A DNA stretch of 42,665 bases from the NCBI GenBank assembly GCA_964386975.1, contig CAYLUS010000017.1, positions 1-42,665 on the forward strand, in the 5' to 3' direction. This document shows positions 8,829 to 17,077 of the stretch, piece by piece. How positions within the stretch are numbered: the first letter of the stretch is position 1; every line of letters begins with the position of its first letter. Under the pieces are notes generated by a model. The model saw only the letters and a program-made list of their open reading frames with translations. It was not told where the DNA came from and did no database searches. The stretch is from UBA6136 sp964386975. GTDB taxonomy: Bacteria; Pseudomonadota; Gammaproteobacteria; Methylococcales; Methylococcaceae. The translations under genes and the position numbers were made by a program.

Positions 8829-9476
8829 TTGAATCCGCTCTACCATCAAGCCCGTTTTCTTCAGAGCGGGACCAAACCCCAGAATTCACCGCCGGATCTT
8901 GGCTATGAAGTGGCCTTTTCCGGACGCTCCAATGCCGGCAAATCCAGCGCCATCAATACGCTGACTCAGCAGAAATCCCTGGCGCGGGTCAGCAAGACGC
9001 CCGGGCGCACCCAGCTGCTGAATTTCTTTGAGCTGGATGCGGACCGGCGCCTGGTCGATCTCCCTGGCTATGGCTATGCCAAGGTACCTGAAGCCGTCAC
9101 CAAATCCTGGGGCAAGATGATCGAGGCCTACCTTCGGGACCGGGACGCCCTCAAGGGGGTGTTCCTGATCATGGATATCCGCCATCCGCTGACCGACTTT
9201 GATCGCCGCATGATCAGCTGGTGCCATCATTTTGATCTGCCGGTGCATGTGACCCTGACCAAGGCCGACAAGCTGAGCCGCGGCGCGGCCCACGATACCC
9301 TGCACCGGGTCCGAGCGGCGCTGAAATCCGAGTATCCGGAAACCGAGGTCAGCGCCACGTTGTTCTCCTCCCTGAAGCGGCAGGGCATCGACGAAATCCA
9401 TCAGGTGCTCGATGGCTGGCTGGACCTTGGACCTTCGGTGCCGAGGAACTTATCGGACGCAGCGCCCACCAACTGA
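8829..9476 (+). CDS. engB: Ribosome biogenesis GTP-binding protein EngB/YihA/YsxC
   Basis: GTPase needed for large ribosomal subunit assembly. The G motifs are complete: G1 GRSNAGKS (about 32-39), G2 TPGRTQ, G3 DLPGYGYAKVP, G4 TKADK and G5 FSSLKRQG. I chose the TTG at 8829 because it gives 215 residues, beginning about 28 residues before G1 as in other members. The frame is open further upstream (to about 8706) but that part has no family-like sequence and runs into the divergent cytochrome c4 leader. The ribosome binding site is weak, so the exact start is uncertain. It is divergent to the cytochrome c4-dsbA group, an arrangement also seen in Pseudomonas. Confidence 0.95.
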   Translation: MNPLYHQARFLQSGTKPQNSPPDLGYEVAFSGRSNAGKSSAINTLTQQKSLARVSKTPGRTQLLNFFELDADRRLVDLPGYGYAKVPEAVTKSWGKMIEAYLRDRDALKGVFLIMDIRHPLTDFDRRMISWCHHFDLPVHVTLTKADKLSRGAAHDTLHRVRAALKSEYPETEVSATLFSSLKRQGIDEIHQVLDGWLDLGPSVPRNLSDAAPTN

Positions 9477-9522
9477 GGTGCCCCGGGGGAAGTCTCCGGT
9501 GAGATCCAAGGAGACCCCGTCC

Positions 9523-9942
9523 ATGAACGCATTCAAGACCCTCGTTAAATACCATTTTCATCTGGCCGTCTGGGTCTCGATTTTTGGCGGGATTATGGCC
9601 TTTCAAAACCCGGACTGGGTGATGGTCGACGATGAGGGGTTGTTCGGCCCCTTGCGCAACAACCTCCTGTTCGCCGTGGCTTACCTGATGCTCGGCCAGA
9701 TTGGCCTTTGGTGGACGCGTTATCAGAAAGGCGGCACGATGGAGGCGGCGGTCATGGGCTATACCTTCCTGGCGACCGCATTTGGAGCGAATGTCTATGC
9801 GGAAGTGAACGGGCTTCCGGTCTCTCCCTGGTTTGTCGCCGCCCTGTTTTACTTCGCCTTTGCCCATGTGTTGTACTACATTGCGTGCAGGCCCACGCAG
9901 AAATCCGGTGAGGCCGCTAAGGAAGACGATTCGTTGACCTAA
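9523..9942 (+). CDS. Small integral membrane protein, function unknown
   Basis: A 139-residue protein that I do not recognise. An ATG at 9523 is preceded by AAGGAG, about ten bases upstream, so this start is preferred over the in-frame codons inside engB. Hydrophobic segments suggest three or four membrane helices: about 13-28, 48-63, 80-92 and 105-125. The last residues are charged (EAAKEDDSLT) and probably cytoplasmic. No metal- or haem-binding motif stands out, although scattered histidines occur at 11, 13 and near 117. It follows engB by 46 bases and may be co-transcribed with it. After it, 89 bases without a gene lead to the GH94-like gene. Confidence 0.75.
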   Translation: MNAFKTLVKYHFHLAVWVSIFGGIMAFQNPDWVMVDDEGLFGPLRNNLLFAVAYLMLGQIGLWWTRYQKGGTMEAAVMGYTFLATAFGANVYAEVNGLPVSPWFVAALFYFAFAHVLYYIACRPTQKSGEAAKEDDSLT

Positions 9943-10031
9943 ACGCCCGTTCGGGATTCTTCGAATTGTTGCGTACCGCCAGGGTGTCGCCCGCCGCTCC
10001 GGGGACCCCTCCAGTTTGAGCGCTGCCCACG

Positions 10032-13000
10032 ATGACCCCCGAATCCGCCACCTCTGACCTCAAGGTCACTCTGACCCCAAACGGATCCATCCAGCGGATG
10101 GATTACCGGGACATCGTGCTGACCCTTTTCATTGGAAACGAGCAAGAGGGCGGACTCACCAACCTGTATCTTAGGCAGCGTGGCGTCGAGAGTGAGGCCA
10201 TGGCCCTGATCGGACCCAAGGCCCCATGTGATCCGCTGAAAAGCACAGGCGGACGATGGGTGGGCGGAAATGACAGACTGCGCTATGCGCTTACGTTGGA
10301 ACAGGCGCCCGGCGCCCCTCTCTGGCGGTTTGAGGTCAAGGTCACCAATCACGGTGATCAGCCCGTAGAACTTGACCTTCTGCTGACGCAGGATCTGGCT
10401 CTGGCTCCCTACGGAGCCATTCGCCTCAACGAATACTACGTCAGCCAGTACCTGGATTACACGCCGCTCGACCATGAGCAGCTCGGAACCGTCGTTGCGG
10501 TTCGGCAAAATCAGGCCATGGGGGGACGCAATCCCTGGTGCCTTATTGGATCCTTGAATCGCGCCGTGGCTTTCGGTACGGACGCGCTTCAGTTCTACGG
10601 ACGCGCCGCACGGGGCGGAAAGCCGGCATCGGCCCTTGCCGAGGGGCTCCCGGGTGCCCGGTTGCAGCACGAGCATGCGCTGGTCTCGCTGCAGGATGCG
10701 CCGTTCCAGCTCAATCCCGGGGAGAGCGCCAGCCGCGGCTTTTGGGGTTTGCTTCAAGAGCATCACCCGCTGGCCAGCGGACCCTCCGATCTGGTCTGGG
10801 TCGATGAGGCCCTCAAACGCCTCGAACAGCCGTTGGTCCCCTTGGCGCCTGAGACGCCCCGGATCCCATCAAAAAGCCTCTTTGTAAAGGCGCCACTGCT
10901 GATGGCCGCCGCCGCAACCCAAAGCGATCTGGAGGCCTGGTTCGGACCCGAGCGCCGCCACCCCGAAACCCAAGAGGGCGCCCTGGTGTCCTTCTTTACA
11001 GGCCCAAGGACCCATGTCGTTCTCAAGCAGAAGGAATGGCTGGTGCTGAGGCCGCACGGACATCTCCTCAGGACCGGCGGCCTGTTCGAACCGGATGAGG
11101 CGGTCATGACCTCGACGGTCTGGATGGATGGCGTGTTTCACTCGATGGTGACGCAGGGTCACGTCAGCATCAACCGGTTTCTGTCGACCACCCACAGCTA
11201 TCTGAGCCTGTTTCGAAGCCATGGCCAGCGCCTGTTCCTGGACACCGGCGCCGGCTGGACCCTGTTGGGTGTGCCCTCGGCGTTTGCCATGGATCCGGAC
11301 CGGTGCCGCTGGCTCTATCGTCATGCGGGCGGCGTTCTTGAGGTGGAAAGCACGGCGAGGACCGACCGGCATGTCCTTCACCTTCGTATCCGGGTGCTGG
11401 AGGGCGCTGCGGTCCGGCTGTTGCTGACGCATCATGTCGCCCTCGCTGGCGATGATGGGGCGGAGGCGAGTCCGGTGGCCTATGCCCTGAATTCCGGTGC
11501 CATCGAAGTCAAAGCACCTCCGGGCAGCGAAGTCCATCAGCGCTTTCCCGAGGGGCGCTTCGTGCTGGCCCCCGATCAGGGAACCCCGATTACCGCGGTC
11601 CTTGGGGATGACGTGTTGTTCGAGGACGGACAGTCCCGCAACCTGCCATTCCTGTGCCTCCGGTTTGATGCGGTGATGCAGGCCGGCCTTGAAATTCGGG
11701 GTGAGCTGTTGCCGGAATCCCCTCTGCCGGCGGAGGGTCCCGAGGCCTATTGGGCGTCGGCCACGGCGGGTCTCTCACCAACGCCAAAGACGCCCGCCTC
11801 GCTCGAGCGGTTTCTCGATATCCTCCCCTGGTTTGCCCACAATGCCCTGATTCATTTTCTGGCCCCCCGGGGTCTTGAGCAGTATTCCGGCGGTGGCTGG
11901 GGTACCCGCGATGTGACGCAGGGTCCCGTCGAGTACCTCTTGGCCATCGGTCGGTTCGCGCCCATCCGCGCCTTGCTGGAGCGGGTCTTCACCAACCAGA
12001 ACGAAGCCGGCGACTGGCCGCAATGGTTCATGTTCTATGAGCGGGAGCGCCACATCCGCCCGGATGATGCCCATGGCGACATCGTCTTCTGGCCGGTGCT
12101 GGCCACCGCCCAATATCTGCTAGCCTCCGGCGATGGGGCGTTCCTGGATCAGCCTCTGGCCTACTTTGATGCCGATACAGGGAGTGCCTCGCTCGCACCG
12201 GTTCAAGAGCACCTGGATCGGGCGCTGAAGCTGATCCGGGCGCGCGTGATTCCGGGGACCGCCCTTGAATCCTATGGCCATGGGGATTGGAACGATTCGC
12301 TGCAACCCTTTGACCCCTCGATGCGCGAGCGCCTCAGCAGTGCCTGGACCGTGACGCTTCACTACCAGACGCTCAGGACCTTGAGCAAGGCGTACACGGC
12401 CTTTGGAAGAGGAGAGGCTGCCAAAGGCCTTGAGGTCGAGGCCGAGGCAGTCCTTGGGGATTTCCGGCGCCTCTTGCTGGTCGATGGGGTGCTCACCGGT
12501 TATGCCCATTTTGAGGACGATGGCACGATCGATTACCTCATTCATCCCAAAGACCAGCGAACGGGACTTCGCTACAGCATCCTTGCCATGATCCATGCCA
12601 TCATCAACGGCATGTTCTCGAAAGAAGAGGCCCTAAGTCACCTTGCGCTCATTGATGAACACCTCAAGGGACCGGATGGCGCCCATCTTTTTGACCGTCC
12701 GATGGTCTATCGCGGCGGAGTGATGAGCGTGTTCCAGCGCGCAGAGACGGCCAGCTACTTTGGCCGTGAGATTGGCCTGATGTACACCCATGCGCACCTG
12801 CGTTATGCCGAGGCACTCTGGTATCTTGGAGAGGCCGAGGGCTTCTTTGATGCCCTCTCGAAGGTGGTGCCGATCCGTCTTGAGGACTGGGTACCCTCTG
12901 CCCGCCCGCGTCAGGCCAACTGTTACTATTCAAGTTCGGATGCGTTTTTCAAGGACCGCTATCAGGCCTTTCAAGACTACGATCAGGCGCTCTCGGGGGC

Positions 13001-13367
13001 TTGCCCGCTCGAAGGCGGCTGGCGCGTGTATTCGAGTGGCGCTGGAATTGCCACCGGATTGATTTTACGGGGGCTGGTCGGGTTGACCCTGACCCATGAG
13101 TCCCTGATCATCGACCCAGTCCTTCCCAAATCGCTCAATGGCATGGCCCTGACGCTCACGCTGGGCCATGCCAATCTGGAGGTCTCTTATCAGCGCGAAG
13201 CGATGGGCTATGGGCCCTCGGCTGTTTCCCTGAACGGGATCTCGCTGCCCCTTGAACGTCTTGCCAACCCGTATCGTGAAGGCGGTGTCTCGATCCCTCG
13301 GGCGGCTTTTGAGGCCGCCATCACCCGGGGACCGGGTCCCAACCGGCTGGAAATCGTGCTTGGCTGA
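10032..13367 (+). CDS. GH94-family glycoside phosphorylase-like protein
   Basis: A 1111-residue protein with the fold order of GH94 phosphorylases: an N-terminal beta-sandwich (about 1-270), a middle linker region, an (alpha/alpha)6 barrel (about 590-1010) and a C-terminal beta-sheet cap. In the barrel are family stretches such as GGWGTRDVTQGPVEYLLA, GDWPQWFMFYERE and HGDIVFWPV. The candidate general-acid aspartate is in HGDWNDSLQPFDP (D752 or D755). The length fits 1,2-beta-oligoglucan phosphorylase-type members better than the roughly 800-residue cellobiose phosphorylases, but I infer that from size only. There is no signal peptide, so it should act on cytoplasmic oligosaccharides with phosphate. 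No sugar transporter or glucan synthase is adjacent. The ATG start has only a weak ribosome binding site. It ends convergently, 13 bases from hemH. Confidence 0.85.
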   Translation: MTPESATSDLKVTLTPNGSIQRMDYRDIVLTLFIGNEQEGGLTNLYLRQRGVESEAMALIGPKAPCDPLKSTGGRWVGGNDRLRYALTLEQAPGAPLWRFEVKVTNHGDQPVELDLLLTQDLALAPYGAIRLNEYYVSQYLDYTPLDHEQLGTVVAVRQNQAMGGRNPWCLIGSLNRAVAFGTDALQFYGRAARGGKPASALAEGLPGARLQHEHALVSLQDAPFQLNPGESASRGFWGLLQEHHPLASGPSDLVWVDEALKRLEQPLVPLAPETPRIPSKSLFVKAPLLMAAAATQSDLEAWFGPERRHPETQEGALVSFFTGPRTHVVLKQKEWLVLRPHGHLLRTGGLFEPDEAVMTSTVWMDGVFHSMVTQGHVSINRFLSTTHSYLSLFRSHGQRLFLDTGAGWTLLGVPSAFAMDPDRCRWLYRHAGGVLEVESTARTDRHVLHLRIRVLEGAAVRLLLTHHVALAGDDGAEASPVAYALNSGAIEVKAPPGSEVHQRFPEGRFVLAPDQGTPITAVLGDDVLFEDGQSRNLPFLCLRFDAVMQAGLEIRGELLPESPLPAEGPEAYWASATAGLSPTPKTPASLERFLDILPWFAHNALIHFLAPRGLEQYSGGGWGTRDVTQGPVEYLLAIGRFAPIRALLERVFTNQNEAGDWPQWFMFYERERHIRPDDAHGDIVFWPVLATAQYLLASGDGAFLDQPLAYFDADTGSASLAPVQEHLDRALKLIRARVIPGTALESYGHGDWNDSLQPFDPSMRERLSSAWTVTLHYQTLRTLSKAYTAFGRGEAAKGLEVEAEAVLGDFRRLLLVDGVLTGYAHFEDDGTIDYLIHPKDQRTGLRYSILAMIHAIINGMFSKEEALSHLALIDEHLKGPDGAHLFDRPMVYRGGVMSVFQRAETASYFGREIGLMYTHAHLRYAEALWYLGEAEGFFDALSKVVPIRLEDWVPSARPRQANCYYSSSDAFFKDRYQAFQDYDQALSGACPLEGGWRVYSSGAGIATGLILRGLVGLTLTHESLIIDPVLPKSLNGMALTLTLGHANLEVSYQREAMGYGPSAVSLNGISLPLERLANPYREGGVSIPRAAFEAAITRGPGPNRLEIVLG

Positions 13368-13379
13368 GCGGCCTTTGGC

Positions 13380-14405
13380 CTAGAGGCGCTTTCGGATTAG
13401 ATCTTCGAGGCAGTCAATGAAGCGGGGGTGGTCGTTGGAGCTTGGGACCAGCTGGACTTTTTCGCCCCCCTTGGCGGCAAAATGGTCCTGATATTCGATA
13501 CCGATTTCGACCAGGGTTTCGAGGCAGTCGCTGACAAAGGCCGGGCTGAACACCAAGAGTTTCTTGGCGCCTTTTTCTGCCTTTTCGGTAATGACCTCAT
13601 CGGTGAAGGGCCGGATCCATTTTTTGCTCAAGCGGGACTGAAAGGTCGTGGTGTAGCGGTCGCTGGAAAGCCCGAGCCTCTGCGCAAGCAGCCGTGAGGT
13701 TGCATAGCAGGTGGCCTTGTAACAGCTGTGGTTGCGCTCGGTGAGCTCGCTTTCGCAGGCGGCATCCTGACACAGGTCATCGCCGGGGTAGACCTTATCG
13801 ACCTGACGCTCGGGAAGTCCATGGTAGGAAAAGAGGATATGGTCATACTCCTCGAGACGGTAAGGCGCCGCTTGGGCCACCACGGCATCGATGAAAGCCG
13901 GGTGATCATAAAACTGGTTGACGGTTGCAATCTCGGGCATCACCCACCAGGAGCCGATGGTGGTGAGGGCTTTTTCAAGGGCCGAGCCGGTGGAAGCGCT
14001 CGCGTATTGCGGGAACAGGGGAACCAGGATAATTTTTTCATACTGGGCCTCACGCAATCGCTCCAGCGTCTCGGTGAGCGAGGGCTTCTGATAGCGCATG
14101 GCCATTTCGATGGTCACACCCTCGCCGGAAAAGCGCTGTGCCAGGAGCGACTTGACCTTGAGGCTGTGGGTCAGCAGCGGCGACTTTCCTCCGCTCATGT
14201 CCCACAGCGTGCGGTAGATTTTGGCGGACTTGGGGGATCTGAAGGGCACGATGATGCCGTTGACCAGAAGCCTTCGGAACAGCCAGGGAATATCGATGAC
14301 CCGACGGTCATTGAGGAACTCTCCGAGATAGCGGGCCACATCACCCACGGTGGGGCTGTCGGGGGTGCCGAGCTGGATCAGGAGGACTGCGGTTTTTGGG
14401 GGCAT
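13380..14405 (-). CDS. hemH: Ferrochelatase HemH
   Basis: Inserts ferrous iron into protoporphyrin IX, the last step of haem synthesis. The protein starts AVLLIQLGTPDSP, contains FPQYASASTGS, the catalytic histidine H195 in SYHGLPER and a conserved C-terminal glutamate in DCLETL (E296). Between them, after the active histidine, is a cysteine-bearing insertion: C212, C217, C228 and C233 (spacing 4, 10, 4). Some bacterial ferrochelatases bind a [2Fe-2S] cluster through cysteines placed in an internal segment like this; whether these do is inference. The ATG at 14405 has GAGGG about ten bases upstream and gives 341 residues; the frame continues upstream to 14510 without family similarity. Confidence 0.96.
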   Translation of the reverse strand: MPPKTAVLLIQLGTPDSPTVGDVARYLGEFLNDRRVIDIPWLFRRLLVNGIIVPFRSPKSAKIYRTLWDMSGGKSPLLTHSLKVKSLLAQRFSGEGVTIEMAMRYQKPSLTETLERLREAQYEKIILVPLFPQYASASTGSALEKALTTIGSWWVMPEIATVNQFYDHPAFIDAVVAQAAPYRLEEYDHILFSYHGLPERQVDKVYPGDDLCQDAACESELTERNHSCYKATCYATSRLLAQRLGLSSDRYTTTFQSRLSKKWIRPFTDEVITEKAEKGAKKLLVFSPAFVSDCLETLVEIGIEYQDHFAAKGGEKVQLVPSSNDHPRFIDCLEDLIRKRL

Positions 14406-14528
14406 CGGGGGGGTCCCTCGGAAGTGGTCAGGGGTGAATTGGTCTTTCGTTCCGACCGATTCTAGCAACCGGGGTTCCCCGCCGCCCGATCGGCGGGGGA
14501 GATCTGTCATTTGAGGGAGGCAACAGCG

Positions 14529-15041
14529 ATGACAGGGATTGATCTTCAGGCCGCTATTCGCGATTCCAAAAGTGCCGAGGGGGTCCTCGGCTGGTCAGGC
14601 TTTCGCCCGCAAGGGAACCCCGAAGTGCCGCTTGAGGGTGTTTTGAAGCTCTCGGCGCACCAAAGGTCCGATGCAAGCGGCTATCTCACACTGACCTTTT
14701 TCCTGGAGGCCCCGCCCGAGCGCGATCCTGGCCGGCCGCTGATCCGGTTGCCAGAAGAGTCGATTCTCAAGGAGGGACTCGGGGCCGCTTTTGAGATGGC
14801 GGTCCATCTGCGCCTGGATGACGCCTTGAAGGCCGGAGCCGTGGGCTCTGCCATGGAAGAGGTCGATCTCTATTTCCGATGGCTGGAAACGCCTGTCGGT
14901 CCTTTTCTGGAGGAGACGGTGCTGCCGTCCTTCGAGCAGTGGCTGGCCGTCACGTTTGATCCCATTCAGCCCGCGAAGGATCCGAAGACCCCATCGCCAA
15001 AAACCACGGTATCCTGGTGGCGGCGGTGGCTTGACGCTTAG
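14529..15041 (+). CDS. Hypothetical protein, 170 residues
   Basis: I do not recognise this protein. The ATG at 14529 has a strong GAGGGAGG ribosome binding site 8 bases upstream, which argues that it is a real gene. It has no signal peptide or membrane helix and looks like a soluble alpha/beta protein; the region GYLTLTFFLEAPPE is beta-rich, the C-terminal half is helical, and it ends in a tryptophan/arginine-rich segment (VSWWRRWLDA). It is divergent to hemH, with about 120 bases between the two starts, and overlaps the receptor gene's end by 4 bases on the opposite strand. Nothing links it clearly to either neighbour. Confidence 0.65.
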   Translation: MTGIDLQAAIRDSKSAEGVLGWSGFRPQGNPEVPLEGVLKLSAHQRSDASGYLTLTFFLEAPPERDPGRPLIRLPEESILKEGLGAAFEMAVHLRLDDALKAGAVGSAMEEVDLYFRWLETPVGPFLEETVLPSFEQWLAVTFDPIQPAKDPKTPSPKTTVSWWRRWLDA

Positions 15042-17077
15042 GAAGACCCCTTGGAGTCGAGTGAATCGCGCAGTTTGAAGAGGCTGATCTCGTTTCTGAG
15101 TTCATCAATGGCGCTCTCAAGGCGATGCGTGGCGCCCCGGGTTTCCTCCAGCGAATCTGCAGAGACCCGGACACTCTCGGTCAGCGAGACCATGGAATCA
15201 CTGATCTGACGGGCACCCGCCGACTGGGAGCGCATGCCTTCATGCACCTGATCGAATTGCGGCAACAAGGCCTGGACCTTCTGGATGATTTCGCTGAAAC
15301 TCTCGCCAATCTCGTGGGTTTCGGCGACGCTCCGGTTGACCTGATCTGAAAATTTGTCCATTTCCATGACCCCGCTGGAAACCGAGTCCTGCATTTCCTT
15401 GACCATATGCTCGATATCGAGCGTGGCGACCGCGGTCTGGTCGGCCAGTCGACGGATCTCCCGCGCCAGAACCGCAAAGCCAAGACCGTACTCCCCCGCC
15501 TTCTCGGCCTCGATCGAGGCGTTGAGGGAGAGGAGGTTGGTCTGATCGGCAATCTTGGTGATCGTGGTGGTGACGCTTGAAATGGTATTGGCGCGTTCGG
15601 TGATCTGCCCGAGGCGGGCCGAGATGGAATGGGTGGCATCTGACAGGGTCCGCATGCTCGATTCCATGACCCCAAGGGCATCCTGACCCTCGTTGGCCAG
15701 GTGGGTGGTTTCATCGGCGGTCTGGGTCACACCGGTCATGGTGCGAAGGAGTTCTTCCGCGGTCTGCGAGATCTCACGGGTGGCCGCGGCGATTTCCGTG
15801 GTGGTGGAGCCGAGGTTGTTGACCTCCTCGCTCTGGGTCCGGGTCATGGCGCCAAGGCTGTTGGCGGTCGACACCAGATCAATGGTGGAGCGTTGAACCT
15901 GGCCGATCAGGCCGTTCAGATAATTCACCATCTGACCTAGTGCATTGATCAGCTTGGCGGTTTCATCCTGCCCCTCTGCCGAGAGGTCGGCGCGCAAATC
16001 GCCGCTGGCCACCCGCTCGGCGGCGGCAACCGCGGTCTGGATCGGGTTGGAGATGGAGCGCGCCACCATCAGGGCAATGAAGAAGGTCGGGGTCAGGATG
16101 GCCGCCAGAAAGCCAAGGAGCGCCAGACGCTGCTGGCCGACGATGGCCAGTGCTTCCTCCTTGGTCTCCTGCACAGCCAGTCCCCAGCGGAACGAGGGGA
16201 TATAGGTCCAGGCCGCAAACACCGGTTGCTTGAGAACGCCGATGATTTCACCGCCCCCGAGGTCGCCCTTGACGGCTTTCTGGATCCCTTGCCCGTAGGG
16301 CGCACCCTGCTTGATCGTGATCCCGAGCGTGGGGTTGTCCCTGGAGCGAAGGCCAGCGACGATCTTGATCTCATCGCCGTGGTTTGCACCGAGGACTGCA
16401 TAGCCGGTCTGCCCCAGCCCCTGGTAGTCATCGATCACGCTGAGGATTTCCTTGGTATTGAGTTCGAGGATCAGAATCCCGGCCTGCGTGCCGTCATCGC
16501 GAATGATCGGCGCTGCGACATGGCCGATCGGGTCTTTCTGGCCCGGGTAGACGTAGAAATCCGAGATATCCGGTTCCAGGAGGGTTTGGGTTCGACGTGA
16601 CAGGGTGCCGATGGGTTTGTCTTTGAGGGGACCGGTCCAGAGGTTAGATCCGAGAGGGAGCTTTGTGCTACTTGCATAGAGCACATTGCCAAACGGACAA
16701 ACGACCGTAATTTCGGTGAATCCAAGAGTAGAGCCGAAGTTCTGGACCAGGCGGTCGATGGTGGCCCGAACCTCCTGAATTTCTTCGGCCTTGAGTTTCC
16801 CGCTGCGCAGTTGCATGACCCCATCGGACAGGCGCTTGATGCGACCGATTGCGCTGGCGGCGCGGGTCCTCTCATTGGCGTAGGACTCCAGCGTACTGGC
16901 CTTGTCGCGACTGATGAGGGTCAGTTTCTGGATGGTTTTCTCCCGAATGGAGTCGCTCAGCAGATGATCGATGAGGAGGGTGGCCGCCAGCATGGGCACC
17001 AGGACCAGAAGGGCAAACCAGAAGCTCAGACGGCGGGCGAGGGTGCTTGTTGAGAAGAGCTTGATCCTGAAGCTCAT
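15038..17077 (-). CDS. Methyl-accepting chemoreceptor, Wsp-type signalling tip
   Basis: A 679-residue transmembrane receptor. TM1 is about residues 13-38, the periplasmic sensor (about 40-300) has the look of a double-Cache domain, TM2 is about 305-330, and a HAMP domain follows (SISNPIQTAVAAAERVASGDL). The coiled-coil signalling domain carries the tip IADQTNLLSLNASIEAEKAG and then FAVLAREIRRLADQTAVATL. LSLNA, EAEKAGEYG and the ADQTAVAT segment are, from memory, characteristic of WspA-like receptors rather than of flagellar ones. No CheR-docking pentapeptide is seen at the C-terminus (DSLDSKGSS). The ATG overlaps the stop of the upstream binding-protein gene (TAATG), so the two are made together. 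It is the last gene of a four-gene leftward operon with carbonic anhydrase, STAS and binding protein. Confidence 0.93.
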   Translation of the reverse strand: MSFRIKLFSTSTLARRLSFWFALLVLVPMLAATLLIDHLLSDSIREKTIQKLTLISRDKASTLESYANERTRAASAIGRIKRLSDGVMQLRSGKLKAEEIQEVRATIDRLVQNFGSTLGFTEITVVCPFGNVLYASSTKLPLGSNLWTGPLKDKPIGTLSRRTQTLLEPDISDFYVYPGQKDPIGHVAAPIIRDDGTQAGILILELNTKEILSVIDDYQGLGQTGYAVLGANHGDEIKIVAGLRSRDNPTLGITIKQGAPYGQGIQKAVKGDLGGGEIIGVLKQPVFAAWTYIPSFRWGLAVQETKEEALAIVGQQRLALLGFLAAILTPTFFIALMVARSISNPIQTAVAAAERVASGDLRADLSAEGQDETAKLINALGQMVNYLNGLIGQVQRSTIDLVSTANSLGAMTRTQSEEVNNLGSTTTEIAAATREISQTAEELLRTMTGVTQTADETTHLANEGQDALGVMESSMRTLSDATHSISARLGQITERANTISSVTTTITKIADQTNLLSLNASIEAEKAGEYGLGFAVLAREIRRLADQTAVATLDIEHMVKEMQDSVSSGVMEMDKFSDQVNRSVAETHEIGESFSEIIQKVQALLPQFDQVHEGMRSQSAGARQISDSMVSLTESVRVSADSLEETRGATHRLESAIDELRNEISLFKLRDSLDSKGSS

